Source of the DNA: Faeciplasma sp048393055
GTDB taxonomy: Bacteria; Bacillota; Clostridia; Oscillospirales; Ruminococcaceae
NCBI GenBank assembly: GCA_048393055.1
Contig: DBFJJS010000005.1
Location: 1-64,000 of the forward strand
Reading direction: 5' to 3'
Length of the DNA stretch: 64,000 nt
Shown: positions 22,513 to 32,200 of the stretch, piece after piece
Position numbering within the stretch: position 1 is the stretch's first letter
Layout of the letters: every line of letters begins with the position of its first letter
Made by a program: the position numbers and the translations under genes
The notes under the pieces: model-generated
Told to the model about the DNA's origin: nothing
Databases searched by the model: none
The model's input: only the letters and a program-made list of their open reading frames with translations

Positions 22513-22563
22513 GCCCGCCACCCTTGATACTCATATAAACAATTTGAAGGAGGTATTTTTACT

Positions 22564-22965
22564 ATGAAAAACGCTTATCCTATCGTTATGACGCAAGGAA
22601 AAGAATTCATCGTGGTATTTGTTCCGGATTTCAATATCAATACGCAGGGGAAAGACGTTCCGGACGCAATCGAGATGGCACGGGACGCGATCGGGCTTAT
22701 GGGAATTGATATGCAAGACGATGGCGAAGCATTGCCGGAAGCGTCGAGTATTGCGGACGTTCAAACGGACGCGCCTTCCGGAAGCATTGTTTCGCTGGTT
22801 GACGTTGACTTTGCGGAATATCGCAGAAAGAACGATATGCGCGCCGTGAAAAAGAACTGCACTATTCCTTCGTGGCTTAACTTTGAAGCCGAAAAAGCTG
22901 GCGTGAATTTTTCCGCCGTCCTTCAAGCGGCGCTTAAAAACGAATTGCACATTACAGGAAGATAA
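22564..22965 (+). CDS. hicB: HicB-type antitoxin
   Basis: A 133-aa protein. The N-terminal half has the HicB fold (EFIVVFVPDFNINTQGKDVPDAIEMARDAIGL, the usual DxPG-like fold with a helix that binds toxin). The C-terminal part (IPSWLNFEAEKAGVNFSAVLQAALKNEL) is a ribbon-helix-helix DNA-binding domain. It should bind HicA and repress the operon promoter. The longer middle (residues ~55-85) is acidic and variable. A terminator follows the stop. Confidence 0.92.
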   Translation: MKNAYPIVMTQGKEFIVVFVPDFNINTQGKDVPDAIEMARDAIGLMGIDMQDDGEALPEASSIADVQTDAPSGSIVSLVDVDFAEYRRKNDMRAVKKNCTIPSWLNFEAEKAGVNFSAVLQAALKNELHITGR

Positions 22966-22979
22966 CCGGAGCGGAACGA

Positions 22980-23007
22980 GGGCGGCAAGATATGCCGCCC
23001 TTTTCTT
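22980..23007 (+). terminator. hicAB terminator
   Basis: GGGCGGCA (22980-22987) pairs with TGCCGCCC (22993-23000) around a 5-base loop, followed by TTTTCTTT. Confidence 0.88.
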
Positions 23008-23027
23008 TCGCATAAGGAGGAACAAAA

Positions 23028-24062
23028 ATGCACAAGCACTTAACGTGGACGGATCGTCTTAAAATTGAAAAGGCGCTGAAAGAGGGCTTGAAGCCCTGCA
23101 AAATTGCCGACCGTTTGCACGTCCATAATACGACGATTTACAGGGAGTTAAAGCGCGGAACCTATACGCATTTGAATTCCGACTTAACGACGGAAGAACG
23201 CTATTCGCCGGAAATCGCAGAAGCCCGATACCGTGAAAACCTTGCGGCAAAAGGCGGAGAATTGAAGATCGGAAGCGATTACGAGTTAGCCGCATTCATC
23301 GAAAAGAAGATCGGCGAAGAAGGTTATTCGCCCGCCGCCGTAGTGGGAGAAATCAAGCGGCTGGGGCTGACCTTCAAAACGCAGATCAGCGAAAAGACGA
23401 TTTATAATTACATAGACAAGGGCATATTCTACGGGATCAGCCGCGAGAGCTTACCGGAGAAAGGAAAGCGGAAGCGGAAATATGAAAAAGTGGAGCGGAA
23501 GAAAGCCGCCCGTACATCGGCGGGAGAGAGCATAGAACAGCGCGATCCGGAGGTTGCCGAACGAAACACCTTCGGGCATTGGGAAGGCGATTGCGTTTGC
23601 GGAAAGAAAAAGACGAAGCAAGCGTTGTTCGTCCTTTCGGAGCGGCTGACGCGGCAAGAAATCATTATGAAGATACCGGATCAAACAGCCGCCAGCATTG
23701 TGGCGGCGTTGAACAAGCTGGAACGCCGATACGGGAAACGCTTTTCAAAGATATTCAAAAGCATTACATTTGATAACGGATCGGAATTCGCGGATTGCGC
23801 CGGAATTGAAAAATCAATCTACGGGAAGAACCGGAAACGAACGAAGGCTTATTATTGCCACCCTTATAGCGCGTTCGAGCGGGGAACAAACGAGAATATC
23901 AATAAAATGATACGGCGGTTCTTACCGAAAGGAACAGACTTCCGGAAAGTAACCGCCGCATATATCCTTCGCGTTGAAACTTGGATCAACAATTATCCGC
24001 GCGAAATTTTGGGCTTTGCGAGTTCAAACGACCTGTTTTCCGCCCACCTTGCCGCCGCTTAA
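23028..24062 (+). CDS. IS30-family transposase
   Basis: A 344-aa protein with an N-terminal HTH (IADRLHVHNTTIYRELKRG) and an rve-type catalytic core carrying DDE residues in HWEGDCVCG, TFDNGSEFA and ERGTNENINKMIRRFLPKGTDF, the IS30 signature. The AAGGAGG site is directly upstream. Codon use matches the phage genes. I could not find the ~26-bp terminal inverted repeats expected of an IS30 element, so it may be a resident phage gene or a decayed element. It is the last phage gene before the host. Confidence 0.88.
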   Translation: MHKHLTWTDRLKIEKALKEGLKPCKIADRLHVHNTTIYRELKRGTYTHLNSDLTTEERYSPEIAEARYRENLAAKGGELKIGSDYELAAFIEKKIGEEGYSPAAVVGEIKRLGLTFKTQISEKTIYNYIDKGIFYGISRESLPEKGKRKRKYEKVERKKAARTSAGESIEQRDPEVAERNTFGHWEGDCVCGKKKTKQALFVLSERLTRQEIIMKIPDQTAASIVAALNKLERRYGKRFSKIFKSITFDNGSEFADCAGIEKSIYGKNRKRTKAYYCHPYSAFERGTNENINKMIRRFLPKGTDFRKVTAAYILRVETWINNYPREILGFASSNDLFSAHLAAA

Positions 24063-24128
24063 AATTTTTTTAGTTTTTTCTGCTTTTACTCTTGACTTTT
24101 GCGCGGGTTGTAGTCTGCTGCGCAAAGA

Positions 24129-24166
24129 AAAGCGGATAAAAAGCCAAATGGCTTTTTATCCGCTTT
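24129..24166 (-). terminator. ppdK terminator at the prophage-host boundary
   Basis: A perfect 17-bp stem (24129-24145 with 24150-24166) with loop AAAT. On the minus strand, after ppdK, it is followed by TCTTTGC, giving a T-rich tail (TTTTCTTT). A further TTTGCGC/GCGCAAA pair (24098-24126) lies on its phage side. Confidence 0.75.
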
Positions 24167-24235
24167 AAACTTGCAGCGTTTCTCATCATATGTGAGCGCA
24201 GCTCATTTAAATACTAAATACGCAGATTTGCAGGT

Positions 24236-26866
24236 TTACTTGTTCTTAATAGCAGCCTGTGCAGCGGCGAGCCTTGCAATCGGGACTCTGAACGGCGAGC
24301 AGGATACATAGTCAAGACCGATCTTGTGGCAGAACTCAATAGAAGAGGGATCTCCACCGTGCTCACCGCAGATACCGCAGTGAAGGTCGGGTCTGGTCTT
24401 CTTTCCGAGAGTTACAGCCATATCCATGAGCTTGCCTACGCCGGTGGTGTCAAGACGGGCAAACGGGTCGAACTCGTAAATCTTGTTTGCATAGTATGCC
24501 GGCAGGAACTTTCCGGCGTCATCACGGCTGAAGCCAAAGGTCATCTGGGTCAGGTCGTTAGTACCGAAGCAGAAGAATTCAGCCTCCTTGGCGATTTCAT
24601 CGGCAGTAAGAGCAGCTCTGGGTATCTCGATCATCGTGCCAACCTCATATTTAAGGTCGGAGCCTGCTTCCTTGATAATGGCGTCGGCAGTCTTTACGAC
24701 GATATCCTTAACGAACTTAAGCTCCTTAACCTCGCCTACGAGCGGGATCATGATCTCGGGAACTATGTTCCAATCCTCGTGGCGGGACTTAACAGCAATA
24801 GCAGCCTTGATAACGGCCTTGGTCTGCATAACCGCAATCTCTGGATAGGTTACGGTAAGACGGCATCCGCGGTGACCCATCATGGGGTTGAACTCGTGAA
24901 GGTCGTTGATAACCTGCTTAATATATGCTACCGACTTGCCCTGCGCGTCAGCCAAGGCCTTTATGTCAGCCTCGTCGGTAGGAACAAACTCATGAAGCGG
25001 AGGATCAAGGAAGCGAATGGTTACGGGATATCCGCCGAGAGCCTCGAACAGACCCTCAAAGTCGGCCTGCTGCATGGGCTCGATCTTGGCAAGAGCCGCC
25101 TCTCTTTCCTCTACGGTTTCAGAGCAGATCATTTCTCTGAAAGCGCCGATTCTATCCGGCTCAAAGAACATATGCTCGGTACGGCAAAGACCAATTCCCT
25201 GCGCACCAAAGGCAGCAGCCTGCTTAGCGTCGTTGGGAGTATCGGCGTTGGTTCTTACGCCGAGCTTCTTATACTTATCAGCAAGATCCATTATTCTTCC
25301 GAAGTATCCGCTGTTTGGGTCTGCGGGAACTGTGGGAATAAGCTCACCGTAGATGTTGCCGGTTGAACCGTCGAGGGATATGGCGTCGCCCTCGTGGTAT
25401 ACCTTGCCGCCGAGAGTAAAGCACTTGTTCTCCTCGTCCATCTTGATATCTCCGCAGCCGGATACGCAGCATGTTCCCATTCCGCGCGCGACAACAGCGG
25501 CGTGAGAGGTCTGTCCGCCTCTGACTGTCAAAATACCCTGAGAGTACTTCATGCCCTCGATATCCTCGGGAGAGGTTTCGAGTCTTACAAGAACTACCTT
25601 TTCGTTGTTCTTGCCCTTTTCAACGGCATCCTCAGCGGTGAATACGATAGTGCCTGCGGCAGCTCCGGGAGAAGCGGCGATTCCCTTTCCTATCGGAACA
25701 GCCTTCTTAAGGGCATTGGTATCAAATGTCGGGTGAAGGAGCATGTCAAGGCTCTTGGCGTCGATCTGCATGAGCGCCTCTTCCTCTGTGATCATGCCCT
25801 CGTCAATAAGGTCGCACGCAATCTTGATTGCGGCTGCCGCGGTCCTCTTGCCGTTTCTGGTCTGAAGCATGTAGAGCTTCTTATCCTCGATGGTAAACTC
25901 CATATCCTGCATGTCTCTGTAGTGCTTTTCAAGAGTATCGCATATTCCAAGGAACTGATCGTAAACCTCGGGAAGAACTTCCTTCATCTTTGAAATAGGC
26001 ATGGGGGTTCTTACGCCAGCTACAACATCTTCGCCCTGAGCGTTCATAAGGAACTCGCCCATAAGACCTTTTTCGCCGGTCGCAGGGTTGCGCGTGAACG
26101 CAACGCCGGTGCCGGAAGTCTCGCCCATGTTTCCGAACGCCATCATCTGTACGTTTACGGCAGTACCCCATGAATAAGGAATGTCATGGTCCATACGGTA
26201 AATGTTTGCTCTGGGGTTGTCCCATGAACGGAATACAGCCTTGATAGCCTCAAAGAGCTGCTCCTTGGGGTCTGTCGGAAAGTCCTTGCCGAGCTGAGCC
26301 TTGTATTCAGCCTTGAACTGATCGGCAAGCTCGTGAAGATCGTCGGCAGTAAGGTCAACGTCGAACTCAACACCCTTCTTTTCCTTCATCTTGTCGATGA
26401 GCTTCTCGAAGTACTTCTTTCCAACTTCCATAACAACGTCTGAGAACATCTGAATAAATCTTCTGTAGCAGTCCCAAGCCCAACGGGGGTTGCCTGACTT
26501 CTTGGCGATAACATTAACAACGTCCTCGTTAAGACCGAGGTTAAGGATAGTATCCATCATGCCGGGCATTGAAGCTCTTGCACCAGAACGAACAGAAACA
26601 AGAAGAGGATTCTCGAGGTCGCCGAACTTTTTGCCGGTTACCTTCTCCATCTTTTCGATATACTCCATGATTTCTGCCCTGATTTCAGGGTTAATCTGGC
26701 GACCATCCTCATAGTACTGTGTGCATGCTTCGGTTGAAATTGTGAAGCCCTGAGGAACAGGAAGACCGATATTGGTCATTTCTGCGAGATTTGCGCCCTT
26801 TCCGCCGAGAAGATTGCGCATTGAAGCGTTACCCTCGGTAAACAGGTAACAATATTTTTTGCTCAT
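24236..26866 (-). CDS. ppdK: Pyruvate, phosphate dikinase
   Basis: Interconverts pyruvate + ATP + phosphate and PEP + AMP + pyrophosphate, a key glycolysis/gluconeogenesis enzyme in anaerobic Clostridia. At 876 aa it has the full three-domain form: N-terminal ATP-grasp (LLGGKGANLAEM, SVRSGARASMPGMMDTILN), the central phosphohistidine domain (GGQTSHAAVVARGMGTCCVSG, catalytic His) and the C-terminal TIM-barrel PEP domain (GIGLCRTEHMF, CGICGEHGGDP with the active Cys). I chose ATG 26866 (MSKKYCYLF) because GGAGG lies 8 bp upstream. It has its own promoter, is divergent from glmU and is the first host gene after the prophage. Confidence 0.97.
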   Translation of the reverse strand: MSKKYCYLFTEGNASMRNLLGGKGANLAEMTNIGLPVPQGFTISTEACTQYYEDGRQINPEIRAEIMEYIEKMEKVTGKKFGDLENPLLVSVRSGARASMPGMMDTILNLGLNEDVVNVIAKKSGNPRWAWDCYRRFIQMFSDVVMEVGKKYFEKLIDKMKEKKGVEFDVDLTADDLHELADQFKAEYKAQLGKDFPTDPKEQLFEAIKAVFRSWDNPRANIYRMDHDIPYSWGTAVNVQMMAFGNMGETSGTGVAFTRNPATGEKGLMGEFLMNAQGEDVVAGVRTPMPISKMKEVLPEVYDQFLGICDTLEKHYRDMQDMEFTIEDKKLYMLQTRNGKRTAAAAIKIACDLIDEGMITEEEALMQIDAKSLDMLLHPTFDTNALKKAVPIGKGIAASPGAAAGTIVFTAEDAVEKGKNNEKVVLVRLETSPEDIEGMKYSQGILTVRGGQTSHAAVVARGMGTCCVSGCGDIKMDEENKCFTLGGKVYHEGDAISLDGSTGNIYGELIPTVPADPNSGYFGRIMDLADKYKKLGVRTNADTPNDAKQAAAFGAQGIGLCRTEHMFFEPDRIGAFREMICSETVEEREAALAKIEPMQQADFEGLFEALGGYPVTIRFLDPPLHEFVPTDEADIKALADAQGKSVAYIKQVINDLHEFNPMMGHRGCRLTVTYPEIAVMQTKAVIKAAIAVKSRHEDWNIVPEIMIPLVGEVKELKFVKDIVVKTADAIIKEAGSDLKYEVGTMIEIPRAALTADEIAKEAEFFCFGTNDLTQMTFGFSRDDAGKFLPAYYANKIYEFDPFARLDTTGVGKLMDMAVTLGKKTRPDLHCGICGEHGGDPSSIEFCHKIGLDYVSCSPFRVPIARLAAAQAAIKNK

Positions 26867-26927
26867 ATTTTTTACCTCCAAGTTTTTATCCGATTATTTC
26901 GCATTACTCATAAACGGAGTTAATATC

Positions 26928-26956
26928 ATTATATCAGAAACCAATGATATTTTCCA
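26928..26956 (-). promoter_or_regulatory. Probable ppdK promoter
   Basis: On the minus strand TGGAAA (26956-26951), 17 bases, TATAAT (26933-26928), about 60 bp before the ATG. The rest of the 250-bp divergent gap is AT rich. Confidence 0.65.
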
Positions 26957-27036
26957 TATAATTTATCTAAAAATTAATACAAATTAACTTTTTAATAATT
27001 GTGCAACATTATGCATTTCGACGTATATTTATATTC

Positions 27037-27065
27037 TTGAAAGAAAAAAGAGGATGCTGTATAAT
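27037..27065 (+). promoter_or_regulatory. Promoter of the glmU-pth-mfd group
   Basis: TTGAAA (27037-27042), exactly 17 bases, TATAAT (27060-27065), about 50 bp before the glmU ATG. Confidence 0.82.
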
Positions 27066-27117
27066 AAGATGTGATAAAATTGATTAGTATGCGCTTTTCA
27101 CAGAAAGGAAATGCTTT

Positions 27118-28515
27118 ATGGATAATGCAGTAATACTTGCGGGCGGCAGAGGCAGCAGAATGAATTCAGACAAACCCAAAGTATTGCTTGAGGTTTTGGG
27201 CAAGCCTATGCTTTCGTGGGTAACCGACGCCTGCGAAAACGCCGGGATAAACAGAATATGCGTTGTAAAGGGATACGGCGCAGATCAGATAGACGGCTTT
27301 TTACACGGAAGATTCGAGACCGTTTATCAGCCGCAAAGGCTCGGAACAGGACACGCGGTAATGTGTGCGCGGGAGTTCCTTTCCAAAAACCCCGGCAGCA
27401 ACACTTTTATCGCCTGCGGCGACGCGCCATTCGCGGATTTTAAAACAATACGCGCCGCGCTTGAATTTCACAAGCTTTCCGGCTGTGCAGCGACAGTTAT
27501 AACGGCGGATCTTGAAAACCCAAAAGGCTACGGCAGGATTGTCCGCGTCAAAAACGGAATATCGGGAATAGTAGAAGAAAAGGACTGCACCGCAGAGCAG
27601 AAAAAAATCACTGAAATATCCTCCGGCTTCTACTGGTTCAAAACAGAAGAGCTTTTAAACGTGCTTCCGCTTTTGGGCAGGGACAACGCGCAAAACGAGT
27701 ACTATCTTACCGATACAATAAAGCTGCTTTACGGCAGCGGGAAAAAGACCGCTGCGTTTAAGACAGACAACCCAGACACCGTGCTCGGCGCAAACGACAG
27801 AAAGGGGCTTTTAAAGCTCAACGATATCGCAAGGCTTCGCGTAATAGAAAAGCACCTTAACAACGGCGTGGAGTTCATATGCACCGACGGAATCGTAATA
27901 TCCCCAGACGTGAAAATCAAGGCGGGAACAAAGATTCTTTCCGGAGTAACCCTTACCGGCGCCACTCAAATAGGTTCGGGCTGCGTGATAGGACCAAATA
28001 CAAGACTGCATGACACCACCGTCGGAGACGATTCGGTACTCGACAACGTCGTAGCTATAAATTCAATAGTTGGTAACAGCGTCAGGATAGGACCGTTCGC
28101 CCAGCTGAGGAGCGGAACGGTAATACGCGATTACGCTCATGTGGGGGATTTTGTGGAAATAAAGAACTCCGTCATTGGCGAAGGTACGGCGGTGGCTCAT
28201 CTGACATACATAGGGGACAGCAGTGTCGGCAAAAACGTAAACTTTGGCTGCGGCACTGTTACCGTAAACTACGACGGAACAAGCAAGGCAAGATGCGAAA
28301 TAAAGGACAACGCCTTTATAGGCTGCAATACGAACTTAATTGCGCCGGTAACCATAGGTGAAGCGGCGTACACGGCTGCCGGCAGCACCGTCACAAGGGA
28401 CGTTCCGGACGGGGCGCTGGCTATTGAGCGCACCGAACAAAAAATTGTTGAAAATTTCGCGCAGAAAAAGCTTGCGCGCCATCTCGAAAAGGGAAAGAGA
28501 TTTAAGCAAGGCTAA
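27118..28515 (+). CDS. glmU: Bifunctional GlmU (GlcN-1-P acetyltransferase / UDP-GlcNAc pyrophosphorylase)
   Basis: Makes UDP-GlcNAc for peptidoglycan and wall polymers. The 465-aa protein has an N-terminal nucleotidyltransferase (LAGGRGSRMNSDKPKVLLEVLGKPM, then GTGHAVMCA and GDAPF) and a C-terminal left-handed beta helix of hexapeptide repeats (from ~residue 250; DFVEIKNSVIGEGTAVAHLTYIGD, NFGCGTVTVNYDG). The ATG has GAAAGGAAA upstream. The conserved order glmU-(prs)-pth-mfd of Firmicutes is kept, except that no prs gene is present. Confidence 0.96.
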   Translation: MDNAVILAGGRGSRMNSDKPKVLLEVLGKPMLSWVTDACENAGINRICVVKGYGADQIDGFLHGRFETVYQPQRLGTGHAVMCAREFLSKNPGSNTFIACGDAPFADFKTIRAALEFHKLSGCAATVITADLENPKGYGRIVRVKNGISGIVEEKDCTAEQKKITEISSGFYWFKTEELLNVLPLLGRDNAQNEYYLTDTIKLLYGSGKKTAAFKTDNPDTVLGANDRKGLLKLNDIARLRVIEKHLNNGVEFICTDGIVISPDVKIKAGTKILSGVTLTGATQIGSGCVIGPNTRLHDTTVGDDSVLDNVVAINSIVGNSVRIGPFAQLRSGTVIRDYAHVGDFVEIKNSVIGEGTAVAHLTYIGDSSVGKNVNFGCGTVTVNYDGTSKARCEIKDNAFIGCNTNLIAPVTIGEAAYTAAGSTVTRDVPDGALAIERTEQKIVENFAQKKLARHLEKGKRFKQG

Positions 28516-28599
28516 TAACATATTTAAAATTCAAAACGTCTGACGCCCCCTGTCCCGTTGAGGACTTGGGGCTTGACGGCTGTTTAATGCGGAGGATTT

Positions 28600-29208
28600 A
28601 TGGGATTATTTTCAAAAAAAAGTAAAAAGGAATTTGCGCCCAATATCGATTGGATTATAGTCGGTCTGGGAAACCCGGGGCAGCAATACGCCATGACCCG
28701 TCACAACTGCGGCTGGCTTACTGTCGACCGTCTGGCGCAGAAATACGGCGTTAAGCTGACGAGGATAAAATTTAAGTCCCTGTGCGGTGAAGCGGTCATA
28801 AGCGGTAAAAAGTGCCTTATAATGAAGCCTACCACCATGATGAACGCCAGCGGTGAAGCCGTGGTTGAGGCGATGAATTTCTATAAGATACCGATAGAGA
28901 GGGTATTGGTAATATGCGACGATATTTCTCTTGAGGTCGGCGCTACAAGGATAAGGAGAAAAGGCTCGGACGGGGGACAAAAGGGGCTTAGAAGCATCAT
29001 CTACCTAACCGGCTCGGACAATTTCCACCGCATAAAAATAGGCGTAGGAGCAAAGCCGAACCCGGATTACGACCTTGCGGCATGGGTTCTTTCAAGATTC
29101 AGCCCTGCTGACATGCAAAAGATGAACAAGGCTTTTGACAATGCCGTATCCGCAGTTGAGCTGATAGTAGATTCAAAAACCGACGAGGCAATGAACAGAT
29201 ATAACTGA
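28600..29208 (+). CDS. pth: Peptidyl-tRNA hydrolase
   Basis: Recycles tRNA by cutting peptides from peptidyl-tRNA. The core has IIVGLGNPGQQYAMTRHNCGW with the catalytic His, KPTTMMNASGEAV with the substrate-binding Asn, and DDISLEVGATRIRRKGSDGGQKGLRSI. At 202 aa it is slightly long because of an ~18-residue lysine-rich N-terminal extension (MGLFSKKSKKEFAPNIDW). GGAGG is 5 bp upstream of the ATG. It lies between glmU and mfd in one direction and is probably cotranscribed with them. Confidence 0.96.
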   Translation: MGLFSKKSKKEFAPNIDWIIVGLGNPGQQYAMTRHNCGWLTVDRLAQKYGVKLTRIKFKSLCGEAVISGKKCLIMKPTTMMNASGEAVVEAMNFYKIPIERVLVICDDISLEVGATRIRRKGSDGGQKGLRSIIYLTGSDNFHRIKIGVGAKPNPDYDLAAWVLSRFSPADMQKMNKAFDNAVSAVELIVDSKTDEAMNRYN

Positions 29209-29232
29209 TTATACGTTTGAAAGGAACAAAAG

Positions 29233-32200
29233 ATGAACATATATTATCAGGCGGCGTCTGAGCTGAGCCACGTTTGCGAGCTTAAGGAAGCAGTTGAAAA
29301 GCGCCTGCTCCCGGCAGCTGCTACAGGGCTTTCCGCCGTCCATAAGGCGCATACTATACTCGCATTGTCTGCGGAGCATAAAATACTTTCAATATGCGAT
29401 GATGAAGCGGCCGCAACAAGAATGGTCTCCGACCTGAACGAGATGGCTGGCTACGATATAGCCTGTCTGTTTCCTGTAAAGGACTTTACCTTTGCGTCTA
29501 TTGAAACAGCGTCGTTTGAATACGAACAAAAGCGAATTGCCGCGCTTGAGCGAATATGTTTGGGAAAATCGCGGGTTTTAGTGTGCTGCGTCGAGGCATG
29601 CATGCAGTCTACAATGCCTCCTGACAAGCTTATAGACTTGACATTTTACCTCTCCCCCGGTGACATCGTAGATCTCAGGGAACTGGCGGGCAGGCTTGTG
29701 GAAATGGGATATACCCGCTGTGCAATGACGGAAGGACCTGCGCAGTTTTCGATTCGCGGCTCTATTCTCGACGTTTTCCCGATAGGAGAGCAGATGCCTT
29801 ACAGAATAGAGCTTTGGGGCGACGAGATAGACACGGTGTCGACATTTGACGTGCAGTCTCAGCGCAGATTTGACACGGTAAAGTCCGTATCGATACCTCC
29901 GGCAAGGGAGCTGCTTGTTTCACCCGACGAGTTCAAAAACGAGCTTGAGACTCTTTTGAAAAAGGTCTCGGGAAAGCGCGAGGAGCTAATAAAGCGAAAT
30001 ATTAACGCAGACATGGACCGTGTAAATTCGGGTCTCATGCCTGCCAGCCTCGACAAGTACTACGCACAGATATACGGCCGCGCATACACGGTTTTCGACT
30101 ATTTCGGCGACGGCATATGCGTAATAAGCGAATATTCCAACTGCAATGAAAAGGCGAGGTCGTTTTCCTCTCAGCTTTCTGAGGACTTAAAGTATCTGTA
30201 CGAGGACGGAATACTGTTTAAGGAAATGGGCGGTTTTTATATAGAGCTTCCGCAGCTTTTGAGCATGGCGGACAAGATGGGCGCCGTATATCTCGACACC
30301 TTCATGCACGGAAGCGATATAAGGCTGAAAAAACTGATATCGGCCGAGGCGTATCAGGCATCAAGCTGGAGCGGAGACTTCGCGACCTTAAGCGACGAGC
30401 TGAAAAATTACACCTCGCTCGGATACTGCACGCTTGTGCTGGTTGGCAGCTCCAAAGCTGTATCAATAGTCATGCACGATATAGAGCGCGAGGGATATAT
30501 GGTGCAGCGGCTTACCGACAAGTCCCAGCCAAGCGCAGGTATGATATATGTAGGCGTTGGATGCCTGTCCGGCGGGTTTGAGTACCCGCAGTCAAGGTTT
30601 GCGGTAATAACGCAGCAGAAGGCCGTCGCAGCAAGGAAAAGAACCGTTAAAAGGCCCAAGAACACTGAAAAAATCAGCAGCCTTTCCGATATCACTGTGG
30701 GAGATCTCGTCGTTCACAGCCTGCACGGAATAGGCAGGTTCGGTGGAATATCAAATATAACCACAAACGGAGTGACAAAGGATTACATAACCATAAAATA
30801 CGCGGGATCTGACGTTTTATATGTGCCGGTAACCCAGCTCGACACCGTTTCAAAGTATATAGGTCCTAAGGACGACGAGAACGTCAAGCTGAACAAGCTC
30901 GGTTCGTCGGAATGGTCAAAGACGCGCGCAAGGGTCAAAAAAGCCTGCAAGGACATGGCAGACGAGCTTATTGCGCTGTACGCCAAGCGCCAGCTTGCAA
31001 AGGGCTACGCCTTTTCTGAGGATAATAACTGGCAGGCGGAGTTTGAAGAGCGGTTCCCGTATCAGGAAACAGACGACCAACTTCAGTCAATAGCAGAAAT
31101 AAAAGCGGACATGCAAAAGCCTGTACCTATGGATAGGCTTTTGTGCGGGGACGTCGGATTCGGGAAGACCGAAGTGGCGTTAAGAGCGGCAATGAAATGC
31201 TTCTTGGATCATAAGCAATGCGCTATAATGGTGCCTACCACGGTTCTCGCGTGGCAGCACTATCAGACGGCGCTGAGGCGGTTTGAGCACTTTCCCATTA
31301 AAATAGAGCTGCTCTCAAGATTCAGAAATCAAAAGCAGCAACGCCAGATCGTCAAAGAGCTTGAGCGCGGCGAAATAGACCTTGTTATAGGAACGCACCG
31401 GCTTGTTCAAAACGATGTAAAATTTAACGACCTCGGTCTTTTGATAATAGACGAGGAGCAGCGCTTCGGCGTATCTCATAAGGAGCACCTGAAGGAACAG
31501 TATCCGTCCGTCGATATACTCACCCTGTCCGCCACTCCGATACCGCGAACCCTGAACATGGCTATGACCGGAATACGCGACATGTCTGTAATCGAGGAGC
31601 CTCCGTCCGACAGGTATCCCGTTCAGACGTATGTCATAGAACACCAGCACGGCGTTATAATACAGGCTATCCAAAAGGAGCTCAGGCGCGGGGGTCAGGT
31701 GTATTACATTCACAACCGCATAGAAACTCTTGACGCGACGGCATACAAGCTCTCGCAAAGCCTGCCGGACGCAAGAATAGCGGTAGCTCACGGGCAGATG
31801 TCGGAGGCGGAAATATCGGAGGTGTGGCGGCAGCTTTTGGAAAAAGAGATAGATATCCTAGTCTGCACTACTATTATAGAAACCGGCGTAGATGTGCCGA
31901 ACGTCAACACCCTTATCATAGAGGACGCGGACAGGTTCGGGCTGTCGCAGCTTTATCAGCTCCGCGGACGAGTCGGACGCTCGTCCCGCCGCGCATACGC
32001 ATACTTTACCTTCCGGCGCGGAAAAGTGCTTACGGAAATCGCATCAAAACGCCTTGAGGCAATAAGGGAGCTTACCCAGTTCGGCTCAGGCTTTAAAATC
32101 GCCATGCGAGACCTTGAAATAAGAGGCGTCGGCTCTATACTTTCAGCCAAGCAGCACGGTCATATGGAAGCCGTGGGATACGATATGTATTTGCAGCTTC

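Larger units (their letters stand above)
1..24062. mobile_element. Prophage, right-hand part (siphovirus, HK97-type head)
   Basis: A continuous run of phage head, tail, DGR, lysis and accessory genes, almost all on the + strand with overlapping or nearly touching ends. The left end lies outside the window because the terminase gene is already open at base 1. The right end must lie between the IS30-type transposase stop (24062) and the host ppdK stop (24236). No integrase, excisionase or recognisable attachment core is visible, so the exact boundary is not defined. The structural genes look intact apart from an IS3 insertion in the lysis region. Confidence 0.93.

Noticed and set aside
24326..25993. 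Long + strand frames opposite ppdK
   Set aside because: Shadows of a fully conserved ppdK gene; no ribosome sites.
28537..28580. Hairpin CGTC/GACG with GCCCC/GGGGC between glmU and pth as a terminator
   Set aside because: The loops are large, the stem is broken and no T tract is close; pth and mfd are probably read through from glmU.
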